A stretch of 64,000 nucleotides of DNA, taken from positions 164,482 to 228,481 of the forward strand of contig NZ_JXXV01000014.1 in assembly GCF_000967545.1 (NCBI RefSeq), given 5' to 3'. The translations under genes and the position numbers were made by a program. Origin of the DNA: Vibrio galatheae (lineage in GTDB: Bacteria; Pseudomonadota; Gammaproteobacteria; Enterobacterales; Vibrionaceae). Every line of letters starts with the position of its first letter. Within the stretch, counting starts at the first letter, position 1. The notes beneath the pieces were generated by a model. That model made no database searches, was not told the DNA's origin, and saw only the letters and a program-made list of their open reading frames with translations. Positions 56,851 to 64,000 of the stretch are shown here, piece by piece.

Positions 56851-58281
56851 TTAATCAACACCACTTTCAATTACGGTGCTTTTTGCGGTATTGGTCTCTC
56901 TTACTTTTTTTAACACACTGAGTTGTTTGTAAATGATAAAGTAACGGTGGATGTTCGATACGTAGTGCACGGGCTCTCGACCAATATTTCTTCGGGTAAC
57001 GATTTCAACGTTGCGAAACCATTTGTTTGGGTCATAGCCATTCTTCTCGGCCAGTGCGCGCATTCTACGTATGTTGGCAGGACCAGCATTATAGGCGGCC
57101 AGCGAGAAGTACACCTGATCTTCAGGTGAGATATTTTTTTGGTCAAAGTAGCGGTCTTTGATAAAGCGCATGTATTTCACACCTGCGTGAATATTGTTGT
57201 CGACTTGATATATGTCGGGAATATTGACGTTAGGATCTTTTGCCGTGCTCGGCAGAACTTGCATCACACCGACCGCCCCTTTATGTGACACTTTGTTCTG
57301 ATCTAGCCCAGACTCCTGAAAGCCTTGCGCCGAAATCATCAAGGCGTCAAAACTGTACTCACTGGAGTAAAGCTCGAATAACGGTGATAGAGAGTCAAGT
57401 TTACTGACATGGTTTGGGTTTAGTATCCGTTTCAACCATTGGGTATTGTCGAGGTACTTGCCATAAATTACATTTCCTAACAGGGTTCCGGAGCGGTAAT
57501 CCTTGAGGTATTGATTGACAAATGCTGCTAGTTTAGGGCTGTTCTTACGCATTGCCCAGGCTATTTGCCCATCTTTGCGTAACGGGATGTCGGAGTGAGC
57601 ACGAATATTTTCCATCACTTTCAGCCACAATTCAGTTTTGTGGCTATCCAGTACAGTCGCTGGAATATGCCCTTGGTTAATCATCTCAACCAGCTCATAA
57701 TCTTGGAGCGTTTCTTCAATAAAATGTACAGTTACAGGTTGTAAAGACTGATTGTTGAGTGTTTGATTAAGTTTTTGAAGGCTTTCGAAATAACTAGAGC
57801 TGGCGCGAATCCAAACTTCCTTACCACTTAGTTGCTCAAGGGAGGTCATAGGTTCCACACTGGTGTGAGTGATGACGAGTTCTTGAACATCTCTCAGTAC
57901 GGGGGCGCTAAAGTCTATTTTTTTTAGTCTGGCTTGAGTTATGGTTAGATTTGCCACAACCAAATCCCCATAACCTTTTTCAAGAGAGGGGATGAGCTCA
58001 TCTCGATGAACCGGTATGACTTGCAGATTTAGGTACGATGAGTGTTGACGAAGCTCTTTTTCGAAGTGATAGAGCAGTTCGGCAAGTATCCCTTTTGGCT
58101 TGCCGCCTTCCACATAATAGAAGCCTAAGTCTGCTGCGACCAAAACTCGGATAACTCCTTTTTTTTCTAGCACCGACAGATCGCCAAAGTATGGCTGCTT
58201 GTGCAAAGGAGACAACGACAGCGCCTGAGCTGTATGAATGGTGAGAGTGAATAGTAAAATTACGAAAATTGTCCGCAGCAT
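56851..58281 (-). CDS. MltF-like lytic transglycosylase with solute-binding domain
   Basis: A 476-residue periplasmic protein. A signal peptide (MLRTIFVILLFTLTIHTAQA, no lipobox cysteine after it) is followed by a family 3 solute-binding domain (about residues 35-275) and a C-terminal SLT domain (about 300-440) with catalytic Glu in GFQESGLD, then KGAVGVMQVLPSTAK and AYNAGPANI. This is the MltF architecture, but without lipidation. It cleaves murein glycan strands; the SBP domain may sense muropeptides. ATG 58281 has GAGG seven bases upstream. It is close to MltF, but orthology to E. coli mltF is not certain. Confidence 0.85.
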   Translation of the reverse strand: MLRTIFVILLFTLTIHTAQALSLSPLHKQPYFGDLSVLEKKGVIRVLVAADLGFYYVEGGKPKGILAELLYHFEKELRQHSSYLNLQVIPVHRDELIPSLEKGYGDLVVANLTITQARLKKIDFSAPVLRDVQELVITHTSVEPMTSLEQLSGKEVWIRASSSYFESLQKLNQTLNNQSLQPVTVHFIEETLQDYELVEMINQGHIPATVLDSHKTELWLKVMENIRAHSDIPLRKDGQIAWAMRKNSPKLAAFVNQYLKDYRSGTLLGNVIYGKYLDNTQWLKRILNPNHVSKLDSLSPLFELYSSEYSFDALMISAQGFQESGLDQNKVSHKGAVGVMQVLPSTAKDPNVNIPDIYQVDNNIHAGVKYMRFIKDRYFDQKNISPEDQVYFSLAAYNAGPANIRRMRALAEKNGYDPNKWFRNVEIVTRRNIGREPVHYVSNIHRYFIIYKQLSVLKKVRETNTAKSTVIESGVD

Positions 58282-58342
58282 GATATACCTCAAAACTACC
58301 TTGATTAAATGTAGTTGCAAATATCGCTGTGCGCAAAAATCA

Positions 58343-58380
58343 GCAATAAAAAAGCGCCGTCAATAATGAAGGCGCTTTTC
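58343..58380 (-). terminator. Terminator of bamD
   Basis: A nine-base-pair stem (58350-58358 with 58371-58379) and a T tract on the minus strand, 17 bases past the bamD stop. Confidence 0.88.
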
Positions 58381-58396
58381 CTATCAAATTAGTAAG

Positions 58397-59122
58397 TTAT
58401 TGAGGGTTGAGTTCAATAAGTCGCTCGGTTCTCTTCACCGCATCTTCGAGGCCAAGTTGCTGGTATGCCTCTAACTGAATCTCTAGTGATTTACGTGCAG
58501 CTTCGGTATCAGGGTAGGTTTTTTGCAGCTCTTGAACTCGTTTTATCGCGGCGACCCAGGCTTCGCGGCGTAAGTAGAAATCTGCAGTCGCAAGGTCATA
58601 ATTTGCCAGTCGATTTTTAAGTGCGTACATACGCTTTTGTGAATCTTCGGCATAAGGGCTATCTGGGTATCGTTCTAGCAACTTCTTAAAGTCGGCAAAG
58701 GCGCTTTTTACTGGTTCTGGATCGCGGTCGCTTCTGTCCATGTTAAACACGTCGTGCATAAAATTACGATCTTGTGCCATGTGCGTCAGGCCGCGCATGT
58801 AAAGTACCCAGTCGAGCTTTTCATGGGTTGGGTTTAGGCGCATAAAACGTTCAATGGTCGCTAAACCTAACGCCAGATCGTCATTTTTGTAGTATGCGTA
58901 GATCAGATCGAGTTGGACTTGCTCTGAGTAAGCACCGAATGGATAGCGAGAATCTAGGGCCTCTAATCTTTCTATAGCGGTCAGCCAGTTGCCACTTTGA
59001 AGCGAAACCTGTGCTTCTGAGTAAAGCTCAGACGGTGGCACATCTGGAACAATTTCTTCGCTGCTAGAACAGCCTACCAGTACAGATAATGCCAACAAGC
59101 CAGATAAAGTATGCTTTTTCAT
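58397..59122 (-). CDS. bamD: Outer membrane assembly lipoprotein BamD
   Basis: A 241-residue lipoprotein, an essential part of the Bam complex that inserts beta-barrel proteins into the outer membrane. A lipoprotein signal peptide ends in LSVLVGCSSS (Cys about residue 18), and the mature part has TPR-like repeats (SGNWLTAIERLEALDSRYPF). ATG 59122 is chosen for the signal peptide; the open frame extends 35 codons upstream. It is divergent from rluD, as in E. coli. Confidence 0.96.
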   Translation of the reverse strand: MKKHTLSGLLALSVLVGCSSSEEIVPDVPPSELYSEAQVSLQSGNWLTAIERLEALDSRYPFGAYSEQVQLDLIYAYYKNDDLALGLATIERFMRLNPTHEKLDWVLYMRGLTHMAQDRNFMHDVFNMDRSDRDPEPVKSAFADFKKLLERYPDSPYAEDSQKRMYALKNRLANYDLATADFYLRREAWVAAIKRVQELQKTYPDTEAARKSLEIQLEAYQQLGLEDAVKRTERLIELNPQ

Positions 59123-59257
59123 GTCAGGATTCGATTCCTTGAGATAAATATTTCTGTTGCTTCCGTTACTTTCTATTGCGTAACAGATACAATGTCCAAA
59201 TAGTATATTTTTCCACAGTAGTGACAATTAGTCTCACAGTTTTTAAAAAAGTTCGAT

Positions 59258-60238
59258 ATGGCCCAGCAGATTGAGTTAACAAACACAGTAAAAGATAGTC
59301 AACTAGGCCAACGCCTTGACCAAGCTATCGCCGAATTATTTGCCGATTTCTCTCGTTCGCGCCTCAAAGAGTGGCTGCTGAACGGTAAAGTGCAAGTTAA
59401 TGGTGAAGTCGTCACTAAACCTCGCACCAAAGTGATGGGTGGCGAAGAGATCATTCTGCAAGCGGAACTTGAAGATGAAGAGCGCTGGGAAGTGCAAGAT
59501 ATTCCTTTGGATATCGTTTATGAAGACGACGATATCTTAGTGATCAATAAGCCGCGTGGTTTTGTTGTTCACCCAGGGGCCGGAACACCTGATGGTACCG
59601 TACTTAACGCGTTACTTTATCACTACCCGAATATTGCCGAAGTCCCTCGGGCAGGTATTGTTCATCGCCTTGATAAAGACACCACAGGTTTAATGGTGGT
59701 TGCCAAGACGGTACCCGCGCAAACACGTTTGGTTCGTGCTCTGCAGAAAAAACGTAATTTTGTTCGTGAGTATGAAGCGATAGCGATTGGTCGAATGACG
59801 GCTGGAGGGCGCGTTGAACAACCAATTGGTCGTCATTCAACCAAACGCACATTAATGGCGGTGACGCCTACAGGCAAACCTGCTGTTACTCATTATCGTG
59901 TGGCTGAGCACTTCCGTGAACATACACGTATTCGTCTGCGTCTTGAAACAGGCCGCACTCACCAGATCCGTGTTCATATGTCATACCTACAGCATCCTCT
60001 ATTAGGCGATAGTGCCTATGGTGGTCGTGCTCGTATTCCAAGTGGTGCCTCAGAAGAGTTGGCGAATCATATTCGCAGTTTTGATCGCCAAGCGCTGCAC
60101 GCTGTAATGCTAAAATTTGAACATCCAATCAGCGGCGAAGAAGTTGAGTTCCATGCCCCAGTACCAGACGATATGGTCGAGATGGCTGAAGCACTTCGTC
60201 AAGATGCACAAGAGCACGGACTGCAAGAAGAGTTTTAA
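59258..60238 (+). CDS. rluD: 23S rRNA pseudouridine synthase D
   Basis: A 326-residue enzyme making pseudouridines 1911, 1915 and 1917 in helix 69 of 23S rRNA. An N-terminal S4 RNA-binding domain (RLDQAIAELFADFSRSRLK) is followed by the catalytic motif HRLDKDTTGLMVVAK (catalytic Asp, about residue 139) and GRTHQIRVHM. The length equals E. coli RluD. pgeF begins two bases after its stop. Confidence 0.96.
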   Translation: MAQQIELTNTVKDSQLGQRLDQAIAELFADFSRSRLKEWLLNGKVQVNGEVVTKPRTKVMGGEEIILQAELEDEERWEVQDIPLDIVYEDDDILVINKPRGFVVHPGAGTPDGTVLNALLYHYPNIAEVPRAGIVHRLDKDTTGLMVVAKTVPAQTRLVRALQKKRNFVREYEAIAIGRMTAGGRVEQPIGRHSTKRTLMAVTPTGKPAVTHYRVAEHFREHTRIRLRLETGRTHQIRVHMSYLQHPLLGDSAYGGRARIPSGASEELANHIRSFDRQALHAVMLKFEHPISGEEVEFHAPVPDDMVEMAEALRQDAQEHGLQEEF

Positions 60239-60240
60239 TC

Positions 60241-60975
60241 ATGGAAATCATCATTCCCAACTGGCCAGCCCCTCAGCGTGTAAAAGCCTTTGCTTCGACG
60301 CGTTGTGACGGGTTTTCTCAAGGTGCTTACCAAGGCTTGAATTTGGGGACGCATGTTGGGGATGATATCCAAACAGTACGTAAAAACCGTTTAGCGCTTG
60401 AGGAGTATGCCAATATGCCTCAAGCCCCTATCTGGCTCAATCAAACTCATTCAACCCACGTGCTTAATGTTGATCGTGCCACTCCCACTTCAGAAATTTT
60501 TGATGCTGATGGCGCTTTTAGTAACAGTATTGGGGTAGTGTGCGCAGCGATGATGGCCGATTGCCTGCCTGTACTCTTGACTAACGCTCAAGGGACTCAG
60601 GTCGCTGCGGTTCATGCAGGATGGCGTGGTTTAGCCAATGGTATTGTTGAAAATGCTGTCGAGAAATTTGATGGTGAAGTGTTGGCTTGGATTGGCCCTG
60701 CTATTGGAGTTCAAGCGTTTGAAGTAGGTAGTGACGTTGTTGATGCTTTCACTGCCGTTATTCCTGAAGCAAAAAAAGCCTTTATGGCTAAAGCGACAGA
60801 AGGAAAATGGCTGGCCGACATGAATATGTTGGTGACTCAGCGACTTAATCGGGTAGGTGTTAGCCAGATCTATTACAGCAATCTCTGCACTTATGACGAT
60901 CCACAACGTTTTTATTCTTACCGACGCGATGGTATCACTGGTAGGCAAGCGACGTTTATCTGGATAGACAATTAA
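60241..60975 (+). CDS. pgeF: Multicopper-oxidase-like (laccase-domain) protein PgeF / YfiH
   Basis: A 244-residue member of the DUF152 family. Zinc-binding residues are visible in NQTHSTHVL, MADCLPVLL and HAGWRGL. In E. coli this protein prevents misincorporation of L-Ser in peptidoglycan (PgeF); other members show purine nucleoside phosphorylase activity. It is coupled to rluD (two-base gap), and clpB follows, the E. coli order bamD-rluD-yfiH-clpB. Confidence 0.93.
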   Translation: MEIIIPNWPAPQRVKAFASTRCDGFSQGAYQGLNLGTHVGDDIQTVRKNRLALEEYANMPQAPIWLNQTHSTHVLNVDRATPTSEIFDADGAFSNSIGVVCAAMMADCLPVLLTNAQGTQVAAVHAGWRGLANGIVENAVEKFDGEVLAWIGPAIGVQAFEVGSDVVDAFTAVIPEAKKAFMAKATEGKWLADMNMLVTQRLNRVGVSQIYYSNLCTYDDPQRFYSYRRDGITGRQATFIWIDN

Positions 60976-61004
60976 TCTGCTTATTTCCTCAATACACTTT
61001 TTAT

Positions 61005-61040
61005 CCCCCTTGAAAATCTCTTTGCGCGTAGCCATCTTTC
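61005..61040 (+). promoter_or_regulatory. Sigma-32-like heat-shock promoter of clpB
   Basis: CCCCCTTGAAAA at 61005-61016 matches the sigma-32 -35 element (CTTGAAA at 61009-61015). GCCATCTTT, starting at 61031 after a spacer of about 14-15 bases, partly matches the -10 CCCCATNTA. It lies about 45 bases before the clpB start. Confidence 0.8.
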
Positions 61041-61084
61041 ATACTGATTAGTTAATTTTTCTCAGTTGAGGTAGGAAGGTAGGT

Positions 61085-63658
61085 ATGCGTCTTGACAGAT
61101 TTACCAGTAAATTCCAAATCGCTATATCTGACGCTCAATCATTAGCTTTAGGTCGCGATCATCAATATATAGAACCAGTACACCTAATGGTGGCACTGAT
61201 GGATCAAAATGGCAGCCCGATTCGACCGCTTTTGACCATGCTGAATGTTGATGTTACCCACTTACGCTCTAAGTTAAGTGAAATTCTTGACCGCTTGCCC
61301 AAGGTGAGTGGTATTGGCGGTGACGTACAGCTCTCTAGTGCTATGGGAACTATGTTCAACCTGTGCGATAAAGTCGCCCAGAAGCGCCAAGATGCCTACA
61401 TCTCTTCTGAAGTTTTTCTACTTGCGGCGCTAGAAGACAAAGGCCCACTGGGCGCATTACTTAAAGAGCTAGGTTTAACGGAAGCGAAAGTTGCAGAAGC
61501 GATAGATAAAGTGCGTGGTGGACAAAAAGTCAACGACCCTAATGCTGAAGAACTACGTCAAGCGTTAGAGAAGTTTACCATCGATCTCACTGAGCGAGCT
61601 GAACAGGGAAAACTTGACCCTGTTATTGGTCGTGATGATGAAATTCGTCGCACTATTCAAGTGCTCCAACGCAGAACGAAAAACAATCCGGTGATTATCG
61701 GTGAACCAGGTGTGGGTAAAACCGCGATTGTTGAAGGTCTCGCGCAGCGGATCGTTAATAATGAAGTGCCGGAAGGGCTACGTAATCGCCGCGTCCTTTC
61801 TCTCGATATGGGAGCGCTGGTGGCAGGGGCGAAATATCGTGGCGAGTTTGAAGAGCGCTTAAAGTCTGTGCTCAATGAGTTGTCGAAAGAGGAAGGCAAT
61901 ATCATTCTCTTTATCGATGAAATTCATACCATGGTGGGTGCCGGTAAAGGTGAAGGTTCAATGGATGCGGGCAACATGCTAAAGCCCGCATTAGCGCGTG
62001 GTGAGCTTCACTGTGTTGGTGCGACAACGCTTGATGAATATCGTCAATATATTGAGAAAGATCCTGCGCTTGAACGTCGTTTCCAGAAAGTGATTGTCGA
62101 TGAGCCAAGTGTCGAAGATACCGTCGCTATCTTGCGTGGTTTAAAAGAGCGCTATGAGCTACATCACCACGTTGAAATTACCGATCCTGCCATCGTAGCC
62201 GCGGCCAGTTTATCTCACCGCTATGTTTCTGATCGTCAATTGCCCGATAAAGCCATTGACTTGATTGATGAAGCGGCCTCGAGTATTCGAATGCAAATTG
62301 ACTCTAAACCAGAGTCTTTGGATAAGCTAGAGCGTAAAATCATCCAACTTAAAATTGAGCAGCAAGCGCTCACCAATGAACATGATGAAGCGAGTGAAAA
62401 GCGTTTAACGATATTAAATGACGAACTCTCAGATAAAGAGAGAGAGTTTGCTGAGCTTGAAGAGGTATGGAATGCTGAAAAAGCAGCCTTGTCAGGTACG
62501 CAACACATCAAGTCTGAGTTAGAACAAGCGCGAATGGACATGGAGTTTGCGCGTCGCGCGGGCGATCTCAATAGAATGTCTGAACTTCAATATGGTCGTA
62601 TCCCTGAATTGGAAAAGCAGCTCGATTTAGCCACTCAAGCAGAAATGCAAGAGATGACTTTGCTGAAGAACAAAGTGACAGACAATGAAATCGCTGATGT
62701 GCTTTCAAAACAAACCGGCATCCCGGTTTCTAAGATGTTAGAAGCAGAGAAAGAAAAACTGCTACGTATGGAAGATGTACTGCACAAACGCGTGATTGGT
62801 CAAACCGAAGCCGTTGAGGTTGTTTCGAATGCGATTCGTCGCAGTCGTGCTGGCCTGTCTGATCCAAATCAACCGATTGGTTCTTTCTTGTTCTTAGGCC
62901 CAACAGGGGTAGGGAAAACAGAACTGTGTAAAACGCTCGCAAGCTTCATGTTTGATAGTGAAGATGCAATGGTGCGAATCGATATGTCAGAGTTTATGGA
63001 GAAACACTCTGTTGCTCGTCTTGTCGGCGCGCCTCCGGGTTATGTCGGTTATGAAGAGGGCGGCTACCTCACGGAAGCTGTGCGTCGTAAGCCTTACTCA
63101 GTCATTTTGCTTGATGAAGTGGAAAAAGCGCATCCAGATGTCTTCAATATTCTGTTGCAGGTTCTTGATGATGGCCGCCTAACTGATGGGCAAGGTCGAA
63201 CTGTCGACTTCCGCAATACCGTTGTCATCATGACATCAAACTTGGGTTCGACGCGAATTCAAGAGAGTTTCGGTTCGGTGGATTATCAGGGCATGAAAGA
63301 GCAGGTTATGAATGTGGTAAGTAAACACTTCCGCCCAGAATTTCTCAACCGAGTCGATGAAAGTGTTGTGTTCCACCCACTTGGCCAAGACCATATCAAG
63401 TCAATTGCAACGATTCAGTTAGAGCGTCTTTCGAAACGAATGGAAGAAAAAGGCTATTCATTGGAAGTTTCTGACAAAGCGTTAGATTTGATTGCTCAGG
63501 TTGGCTTTGACCCCGTCTATGGTGCACGCCCACTTAAAAGAGCCATTCAGCAAAGTGTCGAAAACCCATTAGCTAAAGCGATCCTTGCAGGTAAAGTGGT
63601 GCCAGATAAGCCAGTGAAGCTATTAGTTAATAACGATCAGATCATCGCACATCAATAA
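61085..63658 (+). CDS. clpB: ATP-dependent protein disaggregase ClpB
   Basis: An 857-residue hexameric AAA+ chaperone that resolubilises aggregates with DnaK. The N-terminal Clp domain (about residues 1-145) precedes NBD1 with GEPGVGKT and [11 protein letters not shown], the coiled-coil middle domain (about 410-525) that distinguishes ClpB from ClpA and ClpC, and NBD2 with GPTGVGKT and [14 protein letters not shown]. The length equals E. coli ClpB. The ribosome-binding region GAGGTAGGAAGG is strong, and a sigma-32-like promoter lies upstream. Confidence 0.98.
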   Translation: MRLDRFTSKFQIAISDAQSLALGRDHQYIEPVHLMVALMDQNGSPIRPLLTMLNVDVTHLRSKLSEILDRLPKVSGIGGDVQLSSAMGTMFNLCDKVAQKRQDAYISSEVFLLAALEDKGPLGALLKELGLTEAKVAEAIDKVRGGQKVNDPNAEELRQALEKFTIDLTERAEQGKLDPVIGRDDEIRRTIQVLQRRTKNNPVIIGEPGVGKTAIVEGLAQRIVNNEVPEGLRNRRVLSLDMGALVAGAKYRGEFEERLKSVLNELSKEEGNIILFIDEIHTMVGAGKGEGSMDAGNMLKPALARGELHCVGATTLDEYRQYIEKDPALERRFQKVIVDEPSVEDTVAILRGLKERYELHHHVEITDPAIVAAASLSHRYVSDRQLPDKAIDLIDEAASSIRMQIDSKPESLDKLERKIIQLKIEQQALTNEHDEASEKRLTILNDELSDKEREFAELEEVWNAEKAALSGTQHIKSELEQARMDMEFARRAGDLNRMSELQYGRIPELEKQLDLATQAEMQEMTLLKNKVTDNEIADVLSKQTGIPVSKMLEAEKEKLLRMEDVLHKRVIGQTEAVEVVSNAIRRSRAGLSDPNQPIGSFLFLGPTGVGKTELCKTLASFMFDSEDAMVRIDMSEFMEKHSVARLVGAPPGYVGYEEGGYLTEAVRRKPYSVILLDEVEKAHPDVFNILLQVLDDGRLTDGQGRTVDFRNTVVIMTSNLGSTRIQESFGSVDYQGMKEQVMNVVSKHFRPEFLNRVDESVVFHPLGQDHIKSIATIQLERLSKRMEEKGYSLEVSDKALDLIAQVGFDPVYGARPLKRAIQQSVENPLAKAILAGKVVPDKPVKLLVNNDQIIAHQ

Positions 63659-63678
63659 TTGTGATAATTGAAACGTTG

Positions 63679-63706
63679 AAAGAGCCCTATTTTAGGGCTC
63701 TTTTGC
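63679..63706 (+). terminator. Terminator of clpB
   Basis: A perfect 11-base-pair stem (63679-63689 with 63693-63703), loop TTT, and a trailing T tract. Confidence 0.93.
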
Positions 63707-63758
63707 TCTCTTTTTAGACGGGTTGGTTGTTTGATGAGCGAACAGTTGAGTGTGGGCG

Positions 63759-63930
63759 ATTTTTTTTAATTTAGCTCTTGTGCTTCGAGTCGAACTCTCT
63801 ATAATGCGCCTCCGTTGCCACGGGATACCGAGCTGAAAAGCAATGGCAACTAAGACGGTGAAAGTTAACAATAAACTTTCAAAGAAATAACGAAAAAAGT
63901 GTTTGACACTGAAAGTTATATCGATAAAAT
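63759..63930 (+). promoter_or_regulatory. Tandem P1 and P2 promoters of a ribosomal RNA operon
   Basis: P1: an AT-rich UP-element-like stretch (63759-63773), -35 TTGTGC (63778-63783), 16-base spacer, -10 TATAAT (63800-63805) and a GC-rich discriminator GCGCC. P2: -35 TTGACA (63903-63908), 16-base spacer, -10 TAAAAT (63925-63930). Between them GAAAGTT and AACTTTC (63860-63880) can form a small hairpin. The arrangement matches rrn operons of gammaproteobacteria. Confidence 0.88.
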
Positions 63931-63937
63931 GGCCGTC

Positions 63938-64000
63938 CGTTTTGAGCAGAGCCCAAAACGAAGCTCTTTAAAAATATAGACCTATCAATCTGTGTGGGCA
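63938..64000 (+). promoter_or_regulatory. rRNA operon leader with boxB- and boxA-like elements
   Basis: A boxB-like hairpin (63938-63944 with 63954-63960) is followed by GCTCTTTAAAAA (63963-63974), close to the boxA antitermination element TGCTCTTTAACAA, and then by AATCTGTGTGGGCA, which ends the window and is shared with the E. coli rrn leader before 16S rRNA. The 16S gene itself lies beyond the window. Confidence 0.9.

Overview
The window reads as a housekeeping stretch of the large chromosome of a Vibrio (Vibrionaceae). The evidence is gene content and order. From memory it is largely collinear with V. cholerae O1 chromosome 1 from about VC0653 (rocS) to VC0711 (clpB), and it carries genus markers such as vpsR beside lysS, nptA-nhaR-hlyU, and nspS-mbaA-yjjX. 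Base composition and codon use look even throughout. No insertion sequence, integrase, prophage, CRISPR array or tRNA gene was seen. Species cannot be fixed from this alone.

Layout. 0-7 kb: a partial gene end, holD-rimI, a RocS-like GGDEF/EAL protein, prfC, srmB and trmN6. 7-14 kb: brnQ, prfB (with its programmed +1 frameshift) and lysS, vpsR, and two small genes (one DUF1127). 14-22 kb: tas, a DUF6482-like gene, mutH, a 617-bp spacer rich in DnaA boxes in the position of E. coli DARS2, then rppH-ptsP, a TSUP transporter, lgt and thyA. 22-26.7 kb: a QEGLA-motif metalloprotein, nptA, nhaR, hlyU and rpsT. 26.9-34.6 kb: murJ, ribF, ileS, lspA, fkpB and ispH, with two terminator-like hairpins and a 127-bp ERIC-like element splitting the usual ribF-ispH operon. 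34.7-42.4 kb: a CstA/BtsT-family transporter with five 20-bp-spaced repeats in its promoter, a DUF2799 lipoprotein, the murein-recycling genes anmK-murQ and nagZ, and a BtsS/BtsR-like LytS/LytTR pair. 42.5-51.3 kb: aroF-tyrA behind three TyrR boxes, a PilZ-M23 gene pair, ettA, slt, trpR and yjjX. 51.2-56.5 kb: mbaA, nspS and pheA with its leader peptide and attenuator, then raiA. 56.8-64 kb: an MltF-like transglycosylase, bamD, rluD-pgeF and clpB behind a sigma-32-like promoter. The window ends inside the promoter and leader of a ribosomal RNA operon.

How the genes work together. Biofilm and c-di-GMP control is unusually well represented: RocS-like and MbaA enzymes, the NspS polyamine sensor, VpsR and a PilZ receptor. 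Cell-wall growth and recycling is another theme (murJ, lgt, lspA, anmK, murQ, nagZ, slt, MltF-like, an M23 peptidase). Aromatic amino-acid control is legible directly in the DNA: TyrR boxes at aroF, a Phe-rich leader and attenuator at pheA, and trpR. Translation factors and ribosome maintenance make up much of the rest (prfB, prfC, lysS, ileS, ettA, raiA, rluD, srmB, rpsT). The most notable non-coding signals are the five-repeat array at 36293-36380, the DARS2-like DnaA-box cluster at 16254-16732, and the pheA leader.
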